Part shown: one piece after another, positions 58,714 to 64,000 of the stretch | How the letters are laid out: the number at the start of each line of letters is the position of its first letter | How positions within the stretch are numbered: position 1 is the first letter of the stretch | Assembly: GCF_019977335.1 (NCBI RefSeq) | Contig: NZ_AP024653.1 | Span: 496,001-560,000, forward strand | DNA length: 64,000 nucleotides | Reading direction: 5' to 3' | Origin: Arthrobacter sp. NicSoilB4 | GTDB lineage: Bacteria > Actinomycetota > Actinomycetes > Actinomycetales > Micrococcaceae | Made by a program: the position numbers and the translations under genes | The notes under the pieces: generated by a model | The model's database searches: none | Seen by the model: the letters and a program-made list of their open reading frames with translations, nothing else | Told to the model about the DNA's origin: nothing

Positions 58714-60363
58714 TCAGTCCCGGGCGGCCGGCCCGGATTCGGCCGGCCCGGATTCCAGCACCGCCATGGCCGCGTTGTGCCCGCCGATCGCGCTCACGGC
58801 ACCGCCGCGCCTGGCGCCGGAGCCGCAGAGCAGGATCTGCGGGTCATCCGTCGCGACGCCCCAGCGCTGCGCCGGGGTGTCCAGGGGCGCGGTGTCCTCG
58901 ACGAACGGCCAGTCCAGGCCCCCGTGGAAGATGTTGCCCCGCGGCATGCCGACCGCCCGTTCGATGTCCAGGGTGGTCTTGGTTTCGATGCAGGGCTGCC
59001 CGTCCGGGCCCGTCAGCAGCAGTTCCTCGATGGGTTCAGCCAGGACCGAGTTCAGCGACTTCAGGACGGCCGCCTGCAGCTCCGCCCGGCGCCGCTCATT
59101 GTTCTCCGCCGTGATCAGCCGGTCCGGGACGTGCAGGCCGAACACGGTGAGGGTCTGCGCGCCGGCGGCCTGCAGCTCCGGGGACAGGATGCTGGGGTCC
59201 GTGAGGGAATGGCAGTAGATCTCACACGGCAGCGGGTCCGGGACGGTGCCGGCCGCGGCGGCGAGGTAGGCGGCGTCGAGCTGCGACCAGGTTTCATTGA
59301 TGTGGAACGTCCCGCCGAAGGCCGCTTCCGGGCTGACCGTTTCATCCAGCAGCCGGGGGAGCCGCTTCAGCAGCAGGTTCACCTTGACCTGGGCACCCTC
59401 CCGGAGATGGTTCGGGTTCGTGGTGGGGGCAGTGCCGCTGGAGGGGTCGGAGCTCCTGAGCCGGTCCAGGACCACCGGGGCCACGTTGGCGAGGACCCAC
59501 GAAGCGGTGGCCGTGTGCTCTGCGCCGTCGTGGCGGTAGCTGACCGTACCTCCGGGGCTGACGGCGGTGACGTCCGCGGATGTCAGGATGGTCGCCCCGG
59601 CCTCGCGGGCGGCGCGTTCCAGTTCCCCGGACACCGCGCCCATGCCGCCGACGGGCACGTCCCAGTCGCCCGTTCCGCCGCCGACCAGGTGGTACAGGAA
59701 GCAGATGTTCTGCTGCAGGTCCTCGTCGTCTGCCCGGGCGAACGTGCCGATCAGGGCGTCCGTCAGCACCACGCCGCGGACCAGGTCGTGCTGGAGTGAC
59801 TTGGCGATGGTGTCCCCGATGGGCCGTTCGGTCAGGGCATCCCACACCGCCTCCGCGCCGGCCCGGGCCGCGAGGTTCCTCGCCTCGGACCGCGTCGGCA
59901 GCGGCGAGGTCATGGTGGGCCAGAGGGCCTCGGTGAGCTGCCGGAAGCCGGCGTAGAACTCGTTGAAGGCCCGGAATTCGCTGTCGGGAGTCCCGACGGC
60001 GGCAAAGGATGCGGCGGTGGCCGCGGCATCCCCGTTGTCGACCAGCAGCGCGCGGCCGCCGTCGTGCGGGTCCGGCGTGTAGGACGAGTACCGCCGCCGC
60101 TCCAGCCGGATGCGCAGACCCAGATCGGCGATGACCTGCTGCGGGAGGAGGCTCACGAGGTAGGAATACCGCGAGAGGCGCGCGTCGACGCCGTCGAACG
60201 CCTGGGCGGACACGGCTGCGCCGCCGGGATGCTCAAGCTTTTCCAGCAGGAGGACCTGCCGGCCGGCCCTGGCCAGGTACGCAGCCGCGGCGAGGCCGTT
60301 GTGGCCGCCGCCGACGATGATCGCGTCAAATGCGCTGTTTTTCGACATGGGGTTGCTCGACAT
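58714..60363 (-). CDS. CrtI/phytoene-dehydrogenase-related FAD oxidoreductase
   Basis: 549 residues (COG1233 type). The FAD dinucleotide fold at the N-terminus reads FDAIIVGGGHNGLAAAAYLARAGRQVLLLEKLEHPGGAAVS. Middle: HLVGGGTGDWDVPVGGMGAVSGELERAARE, typical of CrtI-like proteins. C-terminus: GGLDWPFVEDTAPLDTPAQRWGVATDDPQILLCGSGARRGGAVSAIGGHNAA. ATG 60363 follows CAGGAT by 6 nt; an internal ATG at 60348 is possible. The same frame continues upstream through the tRNA-Ser gene, but that is not coding. Not accompanied by carotenoid genes here, so the substrate is open. Upstream of the MFS exporter in a likely operon. Confidence 0.86.
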   Translation of the reverse strand: MSSNPMSKNSAFDAIIVGGGHNGLAAAAYLARAGRQVLLLEKLEHPGGAAVSAQAFDGVDARLSRYSYLVSLLPQQVIADLGLRIRLERRRYSSYTPDPHDGGRALLVDNGDAAATAASFAAVGTPDSEFRAFNEFYAGFRQLTEALWPTMTSPLPTRSEARNLAARAGAEAVWDALTERPIGDTIAKSLQHDLVRGVVLTDALIGTFARADDEDLQQNICFLYHLVGGGTGDWDVPVGGMGAVSGELERAAREAGATILTSADVTAVSPGGTVSYRHDGAEHTATASWVLANVAPVVLDRLRSSDPSSGTAPTTNPNHLREGAQVKVNLLLKRLPRLLDETVSPEAAFGGTFHINETWSQLDAAYLAAAAGTVPDPLPCEIYCHSLTDPSILSPELQAAGAQTLTVFGLHVPDRLITAENNERRRAELQAAVLKSLNSVLAEPIEELLLTGPDGQPCIETKTTLDIERAVGMPRGNIFHGGLDWPFVEDTAPLDTPAQRWGVATDDPQILLCGSGARRGGAVSAIGGHNAAMAVLESGPAESGPAARD

Positions 60364-60478
60364 GGGCCTATCCTGCCATCCGGGCCGCCGGAATACGTCT
60401 GTTGTCCGGCCCCCGGACGTACCGTGGCGGCGGGCGCCGGAGAGGATGCCGCCACTGGCCGGGGCCGGGTACGCAAAA

Positions 60479-60502
60479 GGCCCCGGTCCAGGGACCGGGG
60501 CC
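60479..60502 (-). terminator. Terminator of tRNA-Ser(GCT)
   Basis: 11-nt perfect inverted repeat GGCCCCGGTCC / GGACCGGGGCC with a 2-nt loop, followed on the minus strand by TTTTGCG, just 3' of the tRNA. The core is the same as in the ppsA terminator. Confidence 0.85.
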
Positions 60503-60507
60503 AAACG

Positions 60508-60595
60508 CGGAGACGGGGGGATTTGAACCCCCGGTGGAGTTGTGCCCCACACTTCATTAGCAGTGAAGCCCATTCGGCCGCTCTGGCACGTCTCC
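60508..60595 (-). tRNA. tRNA-Ser(GCT)
   Basis: 88-nt class-II tRNA: acceptor GGAGACG/CGTCTCC, D-arm with GAGCGGCCGAA, anticodon loop CTGCTAA (anticodon GCT), long variable arm (GTGGGGCACAACTCCAC), T-loop GTTCAAATC. CCA not encoded. Confidence 0.96.
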
Positions 60596-60651
60596 AATTG
60601 CTATTAACTAGCCAACCAAGGATACGCAGAAGGTGCCATGCAGTGCAAAAC

Positions 60652-60720
60652 GGCCAACGCGGGGTCACTTCGCGCCCATGCCGGGCCCGCACACCGGCGC
60701 GAAGTGACCCCGCGTTGGCC
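60652..60720 (-). terminator. Large perfect hairpin downstream of prolyl oligopeptidase
   Basis: 25-nt perfectly complementary arms (60652-60676 and 60696-60720) with a 19-nt loop, containing CGCGGGGTCACTTCGCG. It starts 20 nt after the peptidase stop codon and is followed on that strand by GTTTTGC. Longer than a terminator needs to be, so it may be a palindromic repeat used as one. Confidence 0.7.
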
Positions 60721-60740
60721 TCGCTGGCAGGTGCCCTGGG

Positions 60741-63029
60741 TCAGGCGTTCCGGCCTGCCAGCGCCCGCCACAGGAAGTGCTGGCTGCGGCTCTGCAGGGC
60801 CGCCGCCTGGCGGTTGTCCGAGGCTCCCGCGTGGCCGCCCTCCAGCGCCTCGTGGAACCAGACGTTGGGAATGCCCATCGCCTGCATGCGGGCGGCCATC
60901 TTGCGGGCCTGGACGGGGCCCACCCGGTCATCCGACGTGGCCGTCCAGATGAACGCCTCCGGGTAGTCCACCCCGTCCCGGAGGAGGTGGTAGGGCGAGA
61001 AGGTCTTGATGAACTCCCACTGGTCCGGCACGTCCGGGTCGCCGTATTCGGCGATCCAGGAGTAGCCGGCGGACAGCTTGGTGTAGCGGCGCATGTCCAG
61101 CAGCGGGACCCCGCAGGAGACGGCGCCGAAGAGCTCCGGGTACTGGGTGAGCATGTTCCCCACCAGCAGGCCGCCGTTGGATCCGCCCACGCAGCCGAGC
61201 CGCGCCCGCGACGTTACGCCGCGCGAGATCAGGTCCGCAGCCACAGCGGCGAAATCCTCGTAGGCCCGGTGCCGCTTCTCCTGCAGGGCCGCGCGGTGCC
61301 ACGAGGGACCGTACTCGCCGCCGCCGCGGATGTTGGCCACCACGTAGACGCCGCCCCGGGTATGCGGGGCGTCCCCCTCGTGCCCGGCGGATTCCTCGGT
61401 GCGGCGTTCCAGCCAGGCCCGGCCGATCGCGCCGCTATACGCGGGGGTCCGGGAGATTTCGAAGCCGCCGTAGCCGGAAAGCTGCGTGGGGTTCTGGCCG
61501 TCCAGGACCAGATCCTTCGCCGCCACCTGGAAGTACGGCACCCGGGTGCCGTCCTTGGACACCGCAAAGTGCTGCTGGACTTCGTAGGCCTCTTCGTTGA
61601 AGAACGACGGCGAAGTCCGGACCACCTCGTGTGTGCTGTCCACCCCGCCGGAGGCGGCACGCTTCAGGGTGCCGCGGGTCAACGTGCTGGGCGTGGTGAA
61701 ACCGGTGGCCACGAGCCAGAAGTCGTTCCCGGCCCCGGGCGCCTCGGTCTCGGACACAGGGGCGGCAGCATCGGTGCCGTCAGTATCGTCGTCGTCCGAG
61801 CCGCCGGCGGTGTCCTCGTCGTCGACGGCGTAGGCGTTGACGTCGTGCAGCGGCGGGCAGGCATCCAGCACGGTCGAGGCCCAGGCGGTGTCCGTGCCGG
61901 GCTGGTGCGGATCGAGGACCCGGATCTCCGAGGAGACGTCGCGGAGCAGGTTCAGCAGCAGGAAGTCCCGCGTCCAGCTCCAAGACTGCAGGGACGTGCG
62001 CTCGTCCGGGGTAAACAGCACGGACAGGTCCCGGCTGCCGGCCAGGAAGGCCTCGAAGCCGGCGGCGAGCAGGGACCCCGCCGGGTAGGTCGCTGCGCCG
62101 ACGGTCCAGTCCTTCTGGGGCCGGAACAGCAGCCATTCGCGGTGCGAGCTGAGGTTCACGTCCACCGGAACGTCGATCTGCACCCACTGCCCGTCCCGCA
62201 ACACCGAGGTGGTCTTCTCGAAGAAGCTGATCCAGTCCACGGCAAAGGTCCGCTCGTGGCCCGGCGTGGAGTCGTGCGCCACGAGCGCCATCATGTGGTC
62301 TTCGGGGATTTCGAACAGCCGTTCCGCTGCGGCCAGGGATCCGCCGCGGCGCAGCTTGACGCCGGTCCGGGCATAGGAGGATGTGGTGCTGGGCAGCCCC
62401 TCGGCCGTGGAGGCGACCAGTAGCGTGTCCGCGTCCAGCCAGGAGGCGTTGCCCTTCGCTGTCGGCAGGTCGAAGCCGCCGGCCGCGGGGTCCACGAAGC
62501 TGCGGGTCTCGACGTCGAACTCGCGGTAGCGGTTCGCGTCGCCGCCGTCGGGGGAGAGGGCAAGCAGCGCCAGCCGGTGCGGCTCGCCGTCGGCCGGGCG
62601 CAGGAAGCTGGCGCCGTGGAAGACCCATTCCTCGCCGTCCGCTGCGGCCAGGGCGTCCACGTCCAGCAGGACATCCCAGTCCGGTGCTCCGCCGCGGTAG
62701 CTGTCCCAGGTGGTCCGGCGCCACAGGCCCTTCGGGTTTTGCCGGTCCTTCCAGAAGTTGTAGTACCAGTCCCCGTGCTTGCCCACCATCGCGATCCGGT
62801 CGGTGGAGTCCAGGACCTCGAGGATGCTGCCTTCCAGTGCGGCGTACTCCGCGTCCTCCAAGAGCTCTTCGGTGCGGGCGTTCTGTTCCCGGACCCAGGC
62901 AAGCTGTTCCGCGCCGTAGATCTCCTCGAGCCAGACGTTCTCGTCGACGGGTTCGGGGGCGGTTCCCTCGGTGGCGGCCCCGGCGGGACGGTCGGACGCG
63001 GGCGGGGGAGCAGCTTCAGTGGTGGTCAT
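60741..63029 (-). CDS. Prolyl oligopeptidase family serine peptidase (S9)
   Basis: 762 residues, cytosolic (no signal peptide). Cleaves short peptides after proline. An N-terminal beta-propeller (~75-470) guards the C-terminal alpha/beta-hydrolase domain. The nucleophile lies in RLGCVGGSNGGLLVGNML (GGSNGG), the Asp in TSDDRVGPVQARKMAARM, and the His in ALEGGHAGASDNRQ. Preceding VYVVANIRGGGEYGPSWHRAALQEKRHRAYEDFAAVAADLI is also diagnostic. ATG 63029 (MTTTEAAPP) is preferred over a farther in-frame start, as upstream residues are not conserved-looking. An Asp-rich, low-complexity loop (DDEDTAGGSDDDDTDGTDAAA, here split as DDEDTAGGSDD and DDTDGTDAAA) interrupts the propeller. Confidence 0.93.
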   Translation of the reverse strand: MTTTEAAPPPASDRPAGAATEGTAPEPVDENVWLEEIYGAEQLAWVREQNARTEELLEDAEYAALEGSILEVLDSTDRIAMVGKHGDWYYNFWKDRQNPKGLWRRTTWDSYRGGAPDWDVLLDVDALAAADGEEWVFHGASFLRPADGEPHRLALLALSPDGGDANRYREFDVETRSFVDPAAGGFDLPTAKGNASWLDADTLLVASTAEGLPSTTSSYARTGVKLRRGGSLAAAERLFEIPEDHMMALVAHDSTPGHERTFAVDWISFFEKTTSVLRDGQWVQIDVPVDVNLSSHREWLLFRPQKDWTVGAATYPAGSLLAAGFEAFLAGSRDLSVLFTPDERTSLQSWSWTRDFLLLNLLRDVSSEIRVLDPHQPGTDTAWASTVLDACPPLHDVNAYAVDDEDTAGGSDDDDTDGTDAAAPVSETEAPGAGNDFWLVATGFTTPSTLTRGTLKRAASGGVDSTHEVVRTSPSFFNEEAYEVQQHFAVSKDGTRVPYFQVAAKDLVLDGQNPTQLSGYGGFEISRTPAYSGAIGRAWLERRTEESAGHEGDAPHTRGGVYVVANIRGGGEYGPSWHRAALQEKRHRAYEDFAAVAADLISRGVTSRARLGCVGGSNGGLLVGNMLTQYPELFGAVSCGVPLLDMRRYTKLSAGYSWIAEYGDPDVPDQWEFIKTFSPYHLLRDGVDYPEAFIWTATSDDRVGPVQARKMAARMQAMGIPNVWFHEALEGGHAGASDNRQAAALQSRSQHFLWRALAGRNA

Positions 63030-63148
63030 TTTTCCATCCAAGCAACATCGGCGCGCCGGTAGCAAGTCAAGCGGGCGCCCCGCGGAACGAGTCCCGCGAC
63101 CGTCAGGCGGGTCAGGAGCGCGGGCCCGCAGCGGATACGCTGGATGCC

Positions 63149-64000
63149 GTGGGCATATCGCAGAGCATCCGGACGGCAGTGATTGGCGCCGGTCCCCGGG
63201 GCACGAGCGTGCTGGAGCGGCTGTTGGCCAACTGGGTGCCCGCCGGGCCGGACGCCGCCCTGCACATAGACGTCGTTGATCCGTATCCCGCAGGCCCGGG
63301 GCATGTCTGGCAGCCCGGACAGTCCCGGCTCTACCTGATGAACACCCAGTCGTTCTATCCCACGGTCATTCCAGAAGAACCAGGGCTTGCGCGGCCGCTG
63401 GCCGGGCACACCTTCGACCGCTGGCGTGAACTGCAGCGGGAGCAGCCCCACCCCGCCCTCACGGCCGAGGAGCGGGCCGAACTGACCGGGCTGGACTCGG
63501 CGGACTTCCCCAGCAGGGCCCTGTACGGCCGCTACCTCCGCTCCACGTTGGAGGAGCTGTTGTCCCGCCTCCCCGCCGGCGCCACGGTGGATTTCCACAG
63601 CACGACGGCGACGTCCGTCCGCCACACGGCCGCCCGCGCAACCGGTGACGGGGACGGCAGCCGGGTGACGTTCGACGTCGAACTGGCCGACGGCGGGGTC
63701 CTCACCGTCGATTCCGTGGTGCTGGCCCTCGGCCACCTCGAATCGAGGCTCAGCCCCGAACAGCGCGAACTCCAGGCCGCGGCGGAGGAATTCGGGCTGC
63801 TGTACCTGCCGCCGGCCGCGCCGGCCGACGTCGACTGGTCGCTGGTGCCGGCCGTCAAACCGGTGCTGGTGCGCGGCATGGGACTGAATTTCTTTGATGC
63901 CATGGGCCAGTTGACCGAAGGCCGTGGCGGCAGGTTCCTGCCCGGCGCGGACGGCCGGCTCAGCTACCTTCCCTCCGGCCGCGAACCGCTCATCATCGCG
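63149..64000 (+). CDS. FAD/NAD(P)-binding protein (PF13454-type), 3' end outside window
   Basis: The open frame runs from GTG 63149 to the window edge (284 codons). The start codon follows TACGCT (63136-63141) by 7 nt, a leaderless arrangement. N-terminal dinucleotide fold: TAVIGAGPRGTSVLERLLANW, followed by VVDPYPAGPGHVWQPGQSRLYLMNT, which matches the NAD_binding_9 (FAD-NAD(P)-binding) family. DSVVLALGHLES and KPVLVRGMGLNFFDAM continue the pattern. Members are flavin-dependent, often linked to siderophore or secondary metabolite hydroxylation; the exact role is unknown. Typical total length is ~600 residues, so over half may lie outside. Confidence 0.87.
   Translation, partial: MGISQSIRTAVIGAGPRGTSVLERLLANWVPAGPDAALHIDVVDPYPAGPGHVWQPGQSRLYLMNTQSFYPTVIPEEPGLARPLAGHTFDRWRELQREQPHPALTAEERAELTGLDSADFPSRALYGRYLRSTLEELLSRLPAGATVDFHSTTATSVRHTAARATGDGDGSRVTFDVELADGGVLTVDSVVLALGHLESRLSPEQRELQAAAEEFGLLYLPPAAPADVDWSLVPAVKPVLVRGMGLNFFDAMGQLTEGRGGRFLPGADGRLSYLPSGREPLIIA

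Noticed and set aside
60364..60597. N-terminal extension of the CrtI-like protein through the tRNA-Ser gene
   Set aside because: The frame merely translates the tRNA and its terminator; a leaderless-type box marks ATG 60363.
63026..63736. 236-codon minus-strand frame at the right end
   Set aside because: It is antisense to the clear dinucleotide-binding N-terminus of the partial gene starting at 63149.

Overview
The window is chromosomal DNA of a high-GC actinobacterium, most likely a Micrococcaceae member of the Arthrobacter/Pseudarthrobacter type. This is judged from protein character (mycobacterial-type Lhr and Nei2, DUF4192, PpsR-linked PEP synthase, GTP-dependent PEP carboxykinase, Arthrobacter-like regulators). 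Many genes start directly 6-7 nt after a TANNNT-like -10 box, which fits leaderless transcription, common in this phylum. Both ends cut a gene: ppc at the left, a PF13454-type FAD/NAD(P)-binding protein at the right.

Layout. 1-8 kb: ppc (3' part), DedA, an RluA-type pseudouridine synthase, an ArsR/SRPBCC pair, and a divergent MocR/YczE pair with an inverted-repeat operator. 7.4-13.4 kb: the overlapping lhr-nei2 DNA repair pair. 13.5-16.1 kb: a DUF4232 lipoprotein, YcnI, a polytopic membrane protein and an unannotated 46-residue Cys-rich ORF. 16.3-19.7 kb: ppsA and its regulator ppsR. 19.9-25.5 kb: an accessory patch ending at tRNA-Ser(CGA), with small secreted proteins, a multidomain secreted phytase, a truncated DUF4192 gene and an IS110 transposase scrap. 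25.7-28.3 kb: a cluster of an MDR dehydrogenase, a 6-pyruvoyl-tetrahydropterin-synthase-like protein and a GT4 glycosyltransferase, in which the first two lack the usual metal/catalytic residues. 28.3-33.3 kb: a winged-helix protein, tadA, PAP2 phosphatase, upp, a VOC protein, and a secreted transglycosylase-like protein behind a c-di-AMP (ydaO) riboswitch. 33.3-37.2 kb: a two-component system and an orphan OmpR-type DNA-binding protein behind an AT-rich leader. 37.4-46.7 kb: dodecin, SixA, an EamA transporter, an autoregulated TetR/YhgE/degenerate-ABC operon, a flavin disulfide reductase and a FadR-type regulator. 47.2-49.4 kb: tRNA-Arg(ACG) and pckG. 49.6-53 kb: a BBE-type flavin oxidase, and flavohemoglobin with its NsrR-like regulator and operator. 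53-64 kb: phosphomannomutase, a RecQ helicase fused to a phosphoribosyltransferase-like domain, an MFS exporter, a CrtI-like oxidoreductase, tRNA-Ser(GCT), prolyl oligopeptidase and the partial right-end gene.

Themes. Four genes of the PEP-pyruvate-oxaloacetate node (ppc, ppsA, ppsR, pckG) lie within 50 kb, and pckG carries a CRP/GlxR-like site. Operators can be read for MocR, TetR and NsrR. Two copies of a 73-bp palindromic intergenic repeat lie about 4.4 kb apart. The least explained features are the residue-depleted pterin-synthase-like cluster, the degenerate ABC/YhgE operon and the small Cys-rich ORF upstream of the YcnI operon.
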